Positions 11,151-22,043 of a stretch of 64,000 nt of DNA are shown in pieces. Below the pieces are notes generated by a model. The model made no database searches. It saw nothing but the letters and a program-made list of their open reading frames with translations, and had not been told where the DNA came from. The number at the start of each line of letters is the position of its first letter. The first letter of the stretch is position 1. The position numbers and the translations under genes are program-made. Where the stretch lies: contig MU004243.1 of assembly GCA_010405405.1 (NCBI GenBank), positions 367,340 to 431,339 of the forward strand. Direction: 5' to 3'. This stretch comes from Microthyrium microscopicum. Taxonomy: Eukaryota; Ascomycota; Dothideomycetes; Microthyriales; Microthyriaceae.

Positions 11151-12846
11151 ATGCGTTCCATCGGCTTTCTGGTTGTCTTCGCGAGGCTGGTACAGCGAGT
11201 ATCATCTCAGGCCCTTACAGCCTGGTATACCAGTATTGGACCGCAGATTATCTGGCAAAATGCATCATCGGGAGATATACTCTATTCCACCAATATAGGC
11301 AGTGGTACTGCAGGCGGGTTCACACAATGGGCTAAACTTCCGTTGACCTTTCCACCCAAAAACGGAACTGCTCTTGCCTCTACTGGTTTTACAGGAGGAA
11401 ATGGAAACTTATATGTAAGTGAATTTCACATCAGCCTCACCACCGATGGACAAGATACACTGGCGTGGCCCTATCAGCTCTATTTGATCCCGTCAGTTAC
11501 ATCCTATCATTGAGTGTTTTATGTCTGCAGAAGACGTTCCGATCTGAACGTTTCATCGATCGCAATGGAAATCATAGCATCTCTTGATTAGTAGCGATGG
11601 TGAGAACCATTGCCGTTGATGGGAGGGCTCCATTCATTATGTCAGCCTTTTCACTTGGCTCTTTTTGTCTGACTCAATGAACTAGGGACAACTCTTCTAC
11701 TTTTCCGCATCGGGAAGGATAGTTGAGGCTGCAACAGAGTGCGTTCTTTCGACTGGCGTTTGTAATTTACAAGGGATATATGTCATCTCCAACGCTGTAA
11801 CGACCGGGATTGACAACTCTACTGGGCTGTCCGCATCGATCCGATCCGCGAGTGATGGGTACAGGGTCTTCTATCATGATACTCTTGGAAGAACACGGAT
11901 GTTGAACTATAGCGGCCCTAAGAATATCACTTGGGGTGATGGAGCGTCTGTCATTGACTCAACGACGAAGAGTCCATTGGCGCTGGCAACAGATGGCGGC
12001 AACAATATTACTACATATGCGGTTGTCAACAACGGCTCAATGTTCGCTGCGACACTCAGGTCGGATAACACATGGCAAGCCTGTAGGTTATAACGCTTGG
12101 GTTTGAACGGATTGCAAGCTCACAAGAATGCAGTAGGATCGCCAAAGGATCTTCCCGCTTGGTCGCCCGCAAATGTCAGCCTCGCAGCCGCAGATTCTGC
12201 AAACAGTTCACTAAGATACGTATACTACATTGGCACTGACCGCGTCCTCCACGAAATCGCTTCCAACGATACTGGCCTAACATGGACCGTCGCTGCTTCT
12301 CCGAGCACTGGCAGTTTCCCCTTGGCTGACGAGCCCAACGCTAGATTTGCAGCTGCGAGCACAGATAACACTGGCACAACGACCAGCTTCTTCTACATTT
12401 CTGGAGGAAGTCTAATCCAAGCCGTTAAAGATAGTGGGAATTGGCGCGCGGCAAGTACAGTCTTCACCAACTTAGACGGGACCGCGATCTCAAATGCAAC
12501 GACCAGACCCTCCGCGTCCGCGTCCGGGCCCGCAAATTCAAGCCCTTCTGGTCGTGCTGCAAAAATCGGGGCAGGTATCGGTATTGGTCTGGGCATACCT
12601 ATTCTAGCCGCCGTTGCGGGTTTTGCTCTGCTGCGTTCGAGGCGTCGTAACAAAGATCTAACTGAGCAAACTATGAAGAAAGATGCGATTGACGAAGCTC
12701 CACCGTATGCCCGTGAGAAGGCAGCGCAAGAGATGGATAGTCCACCTGTAGTGTATGAGCTGCACGGCCCACCTCCAGTCCATGAACTTGGTGATGATCA
12801 TGAGTACGAGCTACCAGGAGAGCCGATACAAGGCGATGGCGTTTGA
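11151..12846 (+). CDS. Lectin-like single-pass membrane glycoprotein
   Basis: Three exons, 11151-11414, 11686-12082 and 12134-12846, encode 457 residues. A signal peptide spans about residues 1-20 (ending VSSQA). The ectodomain has repeated strands with phrases such as QLFYFSASGR, YRVFYHDTLGRTR, LRYVYYIGTDRVLHE and TSFFYISGGSLIQA, resembling the blades of fungal fucose-specific lectin propellers. Several N-glycosylation sites are present. A Ser/Pro-rich stalk precedes a transmembrane segment (GIGIGLGIPILAAVAGFALL) and a basic stop-transfer RSRRRNK, followed by an acidic, Pro-rich cytoplasmic tail. It probably acts at the cell surface. The first intron (271 nt) is long for this locus and could hide a missed exon, so blades 1-2 are the least certain part. 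Confidence 0.75.
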
Positions 12847-13100
12847 TTTGATTGAGACGGAAGCGCGAAGGCGAGATAATAATTATCATGCACGCAGATT
12901 TTTTGCTTATTGAATTGGATATCGCACCTTTCATGTAATTATGATCGATGGACGTCACAAGGCATGATAATTTTAGTTGCATGTAGGTACTAACTAATCC
13001 AAGTGTGCTCGTTCATCGTTATGGGTATCTATATCCAAATCATTCCCTATCCAAACGCCATAGAAAGCCTCAAGAGCTTTGAGTTACTCTCTTTAACAAC

Positions 13101-14711
13101 CTATTCGTCTTTCTCTCGAAACGTCTGAAGAGCCGAAAGAGCCTCAAAGTCTCTAGTCTTCTGTTCTTCCCGCTTCCCTGTCAAACGATTGAGCCCACCT
13201 TCAACAAACTCTAGGTGTTCCTTGAGTTCCTGAACAGTCATGGCCTCTCGTGTTCGGGGCTCATTTAATCTGGTCTGAATATCCGCCATGCTTGCCTGAA
13301 TTCTTCTCAGCTCCAACAAAGTCAATTTGACGTGCCGCGCTGACTCTCGCGTAGTAGTATCCACTCGGTCTCCAATCTTAATGTTCTTTTCCACAAACTT
13401 CCTGTCCTTCAAGTTTCCGCCTAGCTTTGTCCAAAGCTGAGAGAATAGCTCTTCTTTCCGGACCTCCATCGTTGCAGAGTCCTTACTGATTGTGCTTCGC
13501 ATCATATCCACATGATCGTCCATGGTTTGTAGGTGAAGATCAACTGTCGTTCCCTCGCTGATCAATGTCTTTACAACTGCTTCGACTTCCTTTGCATGCC
13601 TAAGGTACCGATCCATGATTTGGTCTTTGGTGATTTTGCTGTACGAAGCCGGGAGGATAGCGTTCCAGACACCGTCCAACATTCCGTCTAGACCTGCTCG
13701 ACTCTTCAGTTCCTCCAATGAATGTAATGTGAAGCGTTTGGCGGATATGATCTTGTCTACAGAACGTCCGACATGCTGTGAGTAATCCGTGAGTTGGTAG
13801 GTGAGTTGTTTCAAGAGCTGATGGTATTGAGTAAACTCCTGAACTAGTTCAGCTTTACTGGGAAGTTGTGATTGGTACCGGATCAAATTCATGGTATCGG
13901 CAATGGACATCTGGTCATGAAGTAATTGTGCAGAAAGTGCCGACAGAACGGGTTTTGCTTCGAGCATTCGTTCAGCCGAATGGTCGATTTCTCCGAATTT
14001 CTTGAATAGCAGCTTTTCGTTTTCGATTTGCTGCTCACGGGACAGCGGTTTTGGTAGAGAAGACGAAGGGCGGCAAAACGGAACGAAATGCTGTGCTCCT
14101 GGTAACGAGCATGCTGAAGGGATCCTCATATTCGTTGATAAGCTGGGAAGACCGGGGACATTTGATAGGATCCATTGGGGTACAAGTGTGGTCAGGAACA
14201 CAGAAACAATGGCAAGCGCTATAACGATCGATATCGGCATTCGCAAAAGTGATAAAGCGTCCAGAAAACATTTGAAGAAGAAAAGCAGAGGAGGAAATAT
14301 GACATCGTTCCAAATAGATGCGCTGTCCTGAACTTGGGACGGTTGCTTTCTAGTTCGGCGCGAAACTGGTCGAGATTTGGGTGTGCTAGTTGTAGACGAA
14401 GACGGATGTCTTCTTCGCCTTGTGGCTATTGGGGTAGCGTCGGGTGATGGCATGATGAAGATGGGCTCGGACATCATAGGGGAGTAGTATTGGTTGGGTG
14501 AAATGGATGACCGCGAGGAGACACGGAGACCATTGCGCCTAGGGGTCGTTAGCTGTGAGGAATGCAGTTTCCGTGCGCTTCGACGACGCGGAGATGGCTC
14601 CGGCTCGGGAGATTCTGATAAAGAGGCATCAGAGAATGAGGAGTCTTCTGATGGTTGTTCAATTTGGGCCCATGATTCTGTGAGGGATTGCCTCATTTTG
14701 GAGGTAGACAT
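13101..14711 (-). CDS. Unrecognised membrane protein with long coiled coil
   Basis: A single minus-strand exon of 536 residues. Residues about 1-130 are Ser/Pro/Arg-rich and probably disordered, with many basic patches. Two hydrophobic segments follow (IFPPLLFFFKCFLDALSLL and ISIVIALAIVSVFLTTLV). The remaining ~330 residues are charged and helical, consistent with coiled coils (for example ENEKLLFKKFGEIDHSAERM and LKEHLEFVEGGLNRLTGKRE). The layout resembles fungal nuclear-envelope or ER proteins with a nucleoplasmic basic N-terminus and a lumenal coiled coil, but I do not recognise a named family. It is transcribed divergently from the mitochondrial threonyl-tRNA synthetase gene. Confidence 0.8.
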   Translation of the reverse strand: MSTSKMRQSLTESWAQIEQPSEDSSFSDASLSESPEPEPSPRRRSARKLHSSQLTTPRRNGLRVSSRSSISPNQYYSPMMSEPIFIMPSPDATPIATRRRRHPSSSTTSTPKSRPVSRRTRKQPSQVQDSASIWNDVIFPPLLFFFKCFLDALSLLRMPISIVIALAIVSVFLTTLVPQWILSNVPGLPSLSTNMRIPSACSLPGAQHFVPFCRPSSSLPKPLSREQQIENEKLLFKKFGEIDHSAERMLEAKPVLSALSAQLLHDQMSIADTMNLIRYQSQLPSKAELVQEFTQYHQLLKQLTYQLTDYSQHVGRSVDKIISAKRFTLHSLEELKSRAGLDGMLDGVWNAILPASYSKITKDQIMDRYLRHAKEVEAVVKTLISEGTTVDLHLQTMDDHVDMMRSTISKDSATMEVRKEELFSQLWTKLGGNLKDRKFVEKNIKIGDRVDTTTRESARHVKLTLLELRRIQASMADIQTRLNEPRTREAMTVQELKEHLEFVEGGLNRLTGKREEQKTRDFEALSALQTFREKDE

Positions 14712-15177
14712 TTTGAAGACTGTTGGTGTAGAAGTGGATTAACCATGGAAATCGTATACATTAGGGGACGAGAGGCGGCTTTTGAGCTACAGGCAGGTGT
14801 TACCTGTAGTTGTGATTATAACACAAGGTAAGATCCATCGCTTGGAAGGTGATTGTTGTCGCAGATTAAGACATGAATCTTGATCTTGATTTGCCTCACT
14901 GTTGGTGTTGAACCCAACCACCTCGTGCTCCCCACGCGTGAGGTTGAAACATGACATCACACTAGGCAACACACGCGATGCGAGACCAGTTCCCACGCGC
15001 CTATATCCCTGTATCCCTGTAGCATTTCGGATTTCCTCCATATCCCTGCATTCGCATTGTAACAGAACCATTGACACTAGCTCCCCTCCCATATATGACC
15101 AAGGGAAAAGTTCATCTGCACTTGGCCATCTCAACTCAAGAACACTCAATTCGACCCGCCCTAGCAATGAGCCTCAA
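14712..15177. promoter_or_regulatory. Shared divergent promoter region
   Basis: These 466 bases separate the start codons of the coiled-coil membrane protein (minus) and threonyl-tRNA synthetase (plus). An ACGCGT hexamer lies near 14935 and a second CACGCG near 14994. The synthetase frame is open upstream of its chosen start, which I read as leader sequence. Confidence 0.4.
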
Positions 15178-16623
15178 ATGATCCTATCGCGCCCGTTCGC
15201 CGTCGCTCGCTTATCAAGAAACCATGTCTCCAGCACTCCAAAGCTCTTCCTTCGCCGCTGCAGTGCTGACCACCGCGAGCTTGCCCATTCTCAACAACTC
15301 CTCACAGGCTCCATCTACAGTCCTGGCTCGCCCCTTTTCCTACCCAATGGCGCTGATATGATGAACAAGCTGACCGCTTGTCTTCGTGCACACTATCCAC
15401 TCTTTGGCTTCCGCGAAGTCATCACACCAAACATCTATAAACGATCACTATGGGAGAAATCTGGTCACTGGGACAATTATGCGAACGACATGTTTGAAGT
15501 ACGAGGTCGTGGGGCTACGGGTGTAAAAGAGAACGCAGATATTGGCGAGGATGAGGTTTTTGGGTTGAAGCCTATGAACTGTCCTGGCCATTGCTTGCTG
15601 TTTGCTAGCCAAAATCATAGCTATCGAGATCTTCCCATTCGATATGCGGATTTCAGCTCGTTGCATCGCAACGAAATTTCTGGTGCTTTGACGGGCTTGA
15701 CCCGGGTTCGGCGATTTCATCAGGACGATGGTCATATTTTTTGTCGACCGGATCAGATTGAAGCGGAGATCAAAAAGACGATGGATTTCATCGACTTGGT
15801 CTATGGGGATATCTTTGGCATGCGCGAGTATAGACTAGTTCTATCGACTAGACCTGCGGAGAAATATATTGGTTCCGTCGAGGATTGGGACCGTGCTGAA
15901 CGGCAACTCAAATCTGCGTTGGACTCGAGTGAAAGAGACTGGACTTTGAACGAAGGCGATGGAGCTTTCTACGGCCCCAAGATAGATATAATCCTGAAGG
16001 ATGCCCATGGCAAGGAACACCAAACTGCGACAGTCCAGCTCGATTTCCAATTGCCTCAAAGATTTGAGCTGAAGTATGATGCCCCAGGCAAAGATGGCGA
16101 AGACTTGAGTCGGGAGACTCCGGTTCTCATTCATCGTGCGGTATTGGGCTCTTTAGAGCGCTTCTTGGCTCTTATTATTGAACATTACAACGGTCGATAT
16201 CCGTTCTGGATATCACCGCGTCCGCTAAAGATACTCAGCGTGTCTCAAAAGCCAGAGGAACTGCAGCATATTGAAAATGTTGCTGCAGAACTTGCTGGCG
16301 TACAGGCAGGCAAAGCACGGAAAATCCCGAGCCGAAGACCAAATATCCAAGTCGAAATAGACACTTCAGCTCGTCCGCTGGGCAAAAAGATCCGTGAGGC
16401 AAAAAATGAAGGGTTCAATTTCATCATTGTTATCGGTCCACAAGATGCAGAGAAGGGTGGCTTGGTTTTGAGAATGTTGAACCAGTGGGACGAAGCCAGG
16501 AGTTTGGAGATTCTTGGCCTGACTCTTGGCCCAGATGGACTGGCTAAAGATCCAAAAAACATTCGGACGAATGCGCGAGATGTCAGAGCATTTTTGGAGA
16601 AGCTTCAAGATGAATATATGTAA
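15178..16623 (+). CDS. MST1: Threonyl-tRNA synthetase, mitochondrial
   Basis: A single exon of 481 residues, close to yeast Mst1 in length. The start at 15178 gives a typical matrix-targeting presequence rich in Arg/Ser (ILSRPFAVARLSRNHVSSTPKLFLRR); the frame is open further upstream to 14902, but that stretch does not look like protein. Class II synthetase motifs are visible: motif 2 around RYADFSSLHRNE with FHQDDGHIFC, the zinc cysteine in MNCPGHCL, and motif 3 HRAVLGSLERFLALIIEHY. A C-terminal anticodon-binding domain follows (RPLGKKIREAKNEGFNFIIV). The N-terminal TGS and editing domains of the cytosolic enzyme are absent, as expected for the mitochondrial form. It charges mitochondrial tRNA-Thr in the matrix. 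Confidence 0.95.
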   Translation: MILSRPFAVARLSRNHVSSTPKLFLRRCSADHRELAHSQQLLTGSIYSPGSPLFLPNGADMMNKLTACLRAHYPLFGFREVITPNIYKRSLWEKSGHWDNYANDMFEVRGRGATGVKENADIGEDEVFGLKPMNCPGHCLLFASQNHSYRDLPIRYADFSSLHRNEISGALTGLTRVRRFHQDDGHIFCRPDQIEAEIKKTMDFIDLVYGDIFGMREYRLVLSTRPAEKYIGSVEDWDRAERQLKSALDSSERDWTLNEGDGAFYGPKIDIILKDAHGKEHQTATVQLDFQLPQRFELKYDAPGKDGEDLSRETPVLIHRAVLGSLERFLALIIEHYNGRYPFWISPRPLKILSVSQKPEELQHIENVAAELAGVQAGKARKIPSRRPNIQVEIDTSARPLGKKIREAKNEGFNFIIVIGPQDAEKGGLVLRMLNQWDEARSLEILGLTLGPDGLAKDPKNIRTNARDVRAFLEKLQDEYM

Positions 16624-17497
16624 ATCATTGCCACTGTTAACATCCCCGTCCTGGATCAACATGAGTACTGGAACGCCATGGACCGCGGAAGATCAGGCAC
16701 GTATTCACTATTTTGCGGAACATTCACAAGAACAGATGCGGAGTGCATATGGAACCTTTGTATGAATGCCCAGACCTGCCCTTTGATGAGCAGATGGGAT
16801 CCAACCGAGACATCATTCCATCTCCAGAAAATAGAGGATTAACGGATCGGCTTAAGGATATAAAACCTCAGTTGCGAAGCGTGCCATAATAATTCTGGCC
16901 CATATTATGAAGTAGATTATGAAAAGGCTGTCATTACTTGACTTTGATTTGACACCAAAAATCGAGCTCCACAGCGACAGTTCACTCGAAAACATTCTTG
17001 GACGTGGCCTAGACCACCAGTGGGACAAATCACTGTCTCGCGGGGTTGTCAACGACCCAAAATAAGAATCAATATTCTGCCCAAGTAGGCGAATTTTGTT
17101 TTGGTGGCTTGGTATATTTGTTTTAAAACACACACGACATAGCTGGGAAGTGTGTTTTTTGCATTGTGATTGGTGCGATGCTATTCTCAGCTGAGGTCCC
17201 CCATGAGTTTGCATCAAAGGGGTAATCGAGTCTCTGCACTGCCAGCGCCTCAAGCGCCCATGGCGGGCAGAGTCAAGAGCATTAATCGGAGTGATTCCCG
17301 ACAAGCTTGCTTGGCTCTTGAAAGTGCTTGCAACTCACTATTTTCTTCAGCCGAACGACGAAACGCGATTCCTGATATACGCTCTGTTGACACGGACTGA
17401 TGTCGTTCTTTTAAACCACGAAACGCTCTCTAAATCATCACGGTCTTTATACAACAGTACGGTTCTTTATACCATCAATTCAGCACCAGTTCCTGTC
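16624..17497. other. Intergenic, no gene seen
   Basis: About 870 bases with only short overlapping ORFs. The end nearest the next gene presumably carries its promoter and 5' leader. Confidence 0.4.
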
Positions 17498-18164
17498 ATG
17501 GCTACTTGCGACACACCCGGTCATTGTCAGTTGGGGGATGCTTGTACCTGGGATTTCGATTGCTCTGGAAGTAAGCAGGCCTTCAAAGCACTAGATCTTT
17601 GTATTGTTTCTAATATATGCGACAGATTGGACGTGCCTCGATGCAAAGTGCTCAGACACCAAACAGAACAACTTCAAATCGCCAGGCTATATCGCAGGCG
17701 GCGCGGTCGGCGTCGTTGTCATCCTAATACTAATCTGTGTTGGCGTATGGCTATGTATTCGCACACGACGACGCAGAAGACTGCAGCACGACGAAGAGCT
17801 CATCCAGAAAACGATACAACAGGAACAATTCAAAGCCTTGTCAAGTCGACCAGGCACAAGCCACCACCAAGATCTTGATTATCCTGCAGTAAACTACGGC
17901 TCTTCACCTGCTCCGACGTACGCGAGCGGATACCATAACAACGTTTCTCCAATCTCGCCCGACACTGCGTATTCTATTCCCATGTCAGAGTTGATGGGAA
18001 GTCCCGCAATACCTGGGAGTAAACATGACACCACCGTAGAAATTGTTGAATTGGAAGGAGACAGCATGATATCAACTCCTCGAGCAAGGAGTGACTCGCA
18101 AAACAATGGCTCCGCTGGATTGGGATCACCTGAGAGCTCGCCGAAGGAAAGAGGAAAGAAGTAA
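17498..18164 (+). CDS. Cysteine-rich single-pass membrane protein
   Basis: Two exons, 17498-17570 and 17626-18164, encode 203 residues. The short N-terminal ectodomain carries six cysteines in about 33 residues (CDTPGHC, GDACTWDFDCSG, WTCLDAKC), resembling a small disulfide-knotted or EGF-like module; the intron falls inside it and the splice restores an Asn codon. One transmembrane helix follows (YIAGGAVGVVVILILICVGVWLC), then an RTRRRRR stop-transfer and a Ser/Pro-rich cytoplasmic tail. No cleaved signal peptide is visible, so it may be a type III (signal-anchor) protein, or a 5' exon was missed. Function is unknown; a wall-sensing or adhesion role is speculation from the architecture. Confidence 0.75.
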
Positions 18165-18627
18165 AAGACATCATTACCACGTCTTGTTTGTTTTATATCG
18201 CCCTTTCGGTGTCCATTATATCGTGGAATAGTCCTGTTATCGGTTATATTGTACCTGGAAAAGACAAAACCACTGCAAAAGGAATACACCAACAGAGAGT
18301 TTTGGCCCAATCCACTTTACGATCTCATGAACGACTGCGCAATAACCATTACTCAATGATCGACGTCATTAAGAGCCGTATGAAGAGCACCTGAATAGAT
18401 AGGTCCAATCATCTCGGGTCCAGCTTCACATTCCATGTATGTGCCAACTTTGTGGTGCCATTCCTTCAAGAGATGCAACATCAAACATTTCAGAGGTTCC
18501 AGTGTAACGGAGAGTACTCCGGGCAAGGTTCGAAAGCCATGCCATGTATGTATATCAGGAACGAATAAACCGTTGAATAATGAAGTATTTTCAAGCATAT
18601 TTTACATTAACTATCTTTGCCAGCAAA
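18165..18627. other. Intergenic, no gene seen
   Basis: Promoter and 5' leader of the following secreted-protein gene. An in-frame upstream start at 18580 would add 16 residues ahead of the better signal peptide and is not preferred. Confidence 0.4.
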
Positions 18628-21600
18628 ATGCCTCCAGTGGATCGATATACCGCTGGGCTTGTCATTCTCTACTATCTTTCTTCAGTCTCTGCTGTTCCAG
18701 TAACTCCTGATGCTGTACACGATCACGAAAAGCGCCAGCTTGCGGGTCTGACAGGCGCTCTCCCCATCGGCTCAACTAATGGCATAAATACTGGAATCGT
18801 CAAAGGCGGTCCTATATCTGGCCTCTCAGGCTCAGCTCTTCCTCTTGCTGGAGCTCCACTTCCTGCTGGTCCTGCGGTACCCAACGTTGGAGTCTTGACT
18901 GCACCTGTGACCGGACTCGTAGGCATAGGAAGTCAAGCAATTCCCGGCCTAGTAGGTGGCCTTTCTGCAGGTCTAGCGAATGTTGGCCCAGGGCTGAGCG
19001 GGCAGAGTCCCGCCGGGCCGCTGCAGGGCATTCAGCAAGGGGTTGTCAACGGAGTTAGCTCCCTCTTGCCTGGCCTTGTTGGAGAACTTCAATCAATCAT
19101 CAAAGTTATCGCGGCGCTTGTTCCTGCCAATCTACTTGGTCCTACCATAAGCAATGTGTTGCAGAGTATTCCAGGATACATTCCAGGTACCACTTTCTCA
19201 TGTCCAACCCTTCTTTGACAGTGTTGATTGATCAAGGAATGCTATGTCCAGGCTTCTGTTCTACTATCAATAACACGCTCACATTCATGCTATTGGTGAT
19301 TTACATTGATCCTTACTGACATACTCAGGTCTCCTCCAGACACCTGGACCTGTATTGAGCAACCTCCCAGTTGCTAATGGATTGACAAGTGCTCTTCCTA
19401 CCGGTGGCCTTGGAGGTCTCGGTGTAGTGACTGGAGTTCTTGGTTCTGTTCCCGGAGCTGGTTCGTTACCACTTCCTGTGCCAGGCGTTGCTAGTCCTGC
19501 TACTGGACTGACTGGCGGCGTTCCTGCTGCCCTCGGAACAGTTCCTGGACTTGATTCACTGCCTATTCCTGCTCTGCCTGCTGCTCCTGTTGCTGGAATG
19601 ACCGACAACCTTCCCCTTGATGTTCTTGGAGATCTTCCTACAACTCCTCCACTACCTGACCTTGGTGAGTAGCTCCATCTACTCGGTGTCTCACACCCTG
19701 CCTGAATACCCAAATATAAATTTCGGTAGTTACGCGAACTGAAAACATGGCATCACCGATAGTTGTTTAGCAGCAAGTGATCGAGCATCACACCCCTTTC
19801 CCTCCACCTCCTGTCTTTCACTCGCAATCCCGCGTCGAGTCTGATTTCCTTTAGCTAATACAGTGCAGGTAGCACGCTTCAAGGGCTAAGCGCTGGAAGT
19901 AATGCTAGAGTCGCTGGTGCTGATGGTACAGATGCATCTCTCCCATCTGCCATTGCTGCTGTCTCAGGTCTACCAGTAGCTGCTCCTGCTCTACCAGCGT
20001 TACCTAATGTACAGTCTCTTCCCAATTTGCCAGTTTCGGGCTTGGCTATCCCAGGCCTTGCGAACAATCCCACAACAAATTTAGTCCATTTCTTTGGGAA
20101 GGGTGTGGACCCGCTTGCTAGCCTCACGGACCTCCAAACAGAATGCGCCAGCCCAGAGCTCGGCATCATCAATGCTGTTGCACTTTCTTCACTCACTTCC
20201 ACCGTGAGCAGTGGACCTGGCTGCACGACCACAGATTGTTCGGCCCTTGGAGCTGCCCTCGTTAAATGCCAACAGCTGGGAAAGAAAGTTCACTTGACGT
20301 TGAATGCTTTCAGCACTAGCTCGGGTTTCGTTGATAGCAAAGGCAATCTCCTGAGCTCCAACTTTGCTCAGACCTTCTACCAGACCTTTGGCCCATTGAC
20401 TAGTCAGGCTCCTGGGATCACATCATCCAGTACTAGGCTCTTGGGTTCTTTCGTGCCCGATGGTGTTCAGGTTGTCATGTCTGTGGTCAAAGGCGCAAGA
20501 GCAGATGCGGCGACCGATGCCAGCAGTGCCGCCGTTACTTCTGGTTTAACGGCATTCATTTCCAAGCTCAAGTCGCTATTTGCGTCTGATGCTCTTCCTT
20601 TTGCAGTAGCAGGAACTGTACCTTGCGTAAGTTTGCATGAAGCATATCCCAGACCCAGTTGGTTCATATTATGATTTACTCTTCGTCCAATTACACATGC
20701 CGTGTTGTACTCCAGGTTGTTGGAAATATACTAACGATTTTAGTCCAACCCAGACATTCTGCCAGCCGATGCGAAAGCAATGCTGCCTGGCCAGACAGCG
20801 CCAGTCTTTAACAGCCTCACACTTTCCTTCTGGAACCAGCCTGCTTGTGAACTTCAAGGCTTTGCATTCGGGAGCTTCTTGAATGGCTTTGCTTCGGGCC
20901 TGTTGCCCATTCCAAGTGTACCGGGTAACTTAGTTCCCACTGCCCCGTTGACTGGAGTTCCAATACCTGGTCTACCTCAGGGAGGTAAAGGAAAACGCCA
21001 GATCCCGAAAGTTCCAGTGCCCCAAGCACCACCACCACTACCGCTGCCGCCAGCACCACTTCCCGTTGCTGCCCCAGTGCTTCCTATTGCTGCCCCAGCA
21101 GCTCTTCGACCTGGAGCACTCCCAGTAGCCGCTCCAGCCCTTCCCGTCGCTGCTCCAGCACTCCCAGTCGCTGCTCCAGCACTGCCAGTAGCGGCTCCAG
21201 CACTGCCAGTAGCGGCTCCAGCACTGCCAGTAGCGGCTCCAGCACTGCCAGTAGCGGCTCCAGCACTGCCAGTCGCTGCTCCAGCACTCCCAGTAGCGGC
21301 TTCAGCACTCCCACTGCTAGCTCCAGCACTCCCTCTCGCAAGTGGTCTACCTATCGCAGGCGGCCTACCAATTCCAAGCGGTCTTGCTGTGCCAGGCGGC
21401 CTACCAATTCCAAGCGGAATTCCTATTCCAAGCGGTCTTCCAACGCCGTCTCTGCCTTCAAATATCGTGCCCAACCTACCACTGCCTGTAGCTCTGCCTA
21501 CGGACATTCCGGCCGCGCTTTCTCTCTCCAACTCAATGCCGAGCTTCCTTATCGGGCTTCCGTCTTCCTTGAAGTCACAAATCTCTTCTGGTAGTGTTAC

Positions 21601-22021
21601 AAACGAACTGAGCTCTCTCCTGGGAACACTGACATCCATTTCTTCCGTAGTAGGATTTGGTGGAGTATCATTTTGGGGTCCTCCTGCGTCAGAGCCACTG
21701 TTGGCTGCCACTGTGCAAGCTGTGTACGGACAGCCGCGGGTTATTAATTGTTTACTCACTCCTGCAAATCCAGCATGCTTAGCTGTGAGTATGAAACGTC
21801 GTTGAAAGGACTGATGGTCATAGTGTTTTTGAACAATTTGCGAAATCTAACTTACACTTCTTGTAACGCGCAAGCGACTTTTCTACGGTGCTCGACTTTA
21901 TGTTCTTGATCGTTGATCTTAGGTTTATTATGCTGTCCCTTCTTATGATGGGAAAGAAAAGAGTGAAGGATATTTGAAAGATACTATCATCGTAAAATTA
22001 GCTCTAATTGACTTTATTTAG
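18628..22021 (+). CDS. Secreted GH18 class III chitinase-like protein, catalytic motif lost
   Basis: Exons 18628-19186, 19329-19664, 19869-20626, 20744-21784 and probably 21923-22021 encode about 930 residues. If the strong GTGAGT donor at 21785 is not used, the protein ends at 21805 with 904 residues. A signal peptide is followed by a Kex2-type KR site. Residues about 45-340 are Gly/Pro/Leu-rich. The GH18-like part then follows: HFFGKGVDPLASL, LVKCQQLGKKVHLTLNAF (family CQSxGKKVLLSLGG), and VPCSNPDILPADAK plus LTLSFWNQPAC (family APQCPFPD and IQFYNN). At the active site the family DGFDFDIE becomes DGVQVVMS, residues 496-503, removing two Asp and the catalytic Glu. A Pro-rich region with nine ALPVAAP repeats follows. 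It is probably a wall-bound, non-enzymatic chitin-binding or structural protein. Confidence 0.8.
21116..21304 (+). repeat. Nine tandem 21-bp repeats encoding ALPVAAP
   Basis: Eight ALPVAAP units and a ninth ending in Ser are encoded by 21-bp repeats. Units 4-7 are nearly identical at DNA level (GCACTGCCAGTAGCGGCTCC), while the flanking units differ at synonymous sites. This suggests recent expansion in the middle of the array. Weaker LPI/PSG repeats continue downstream to about 21450. Confidence 0.95.
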
Positions 22022-22043
22022 TTCGTGAATCTTACCATCATTT

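Noticed and set aside
14902-15177. Upstream extension of the threonyl-tRNA synthetase frame
   Set aside because: The 92 extra codons have no domain, and the ATG at 15178 gives a standard presequence and the expected length.
20977-21759. 260-codon minus-strand ORF rich in GSAGAAT repeats
   Set aside because: It is the antisense shadow of the ALPVAAP repeat region of the chitinase-like gene.
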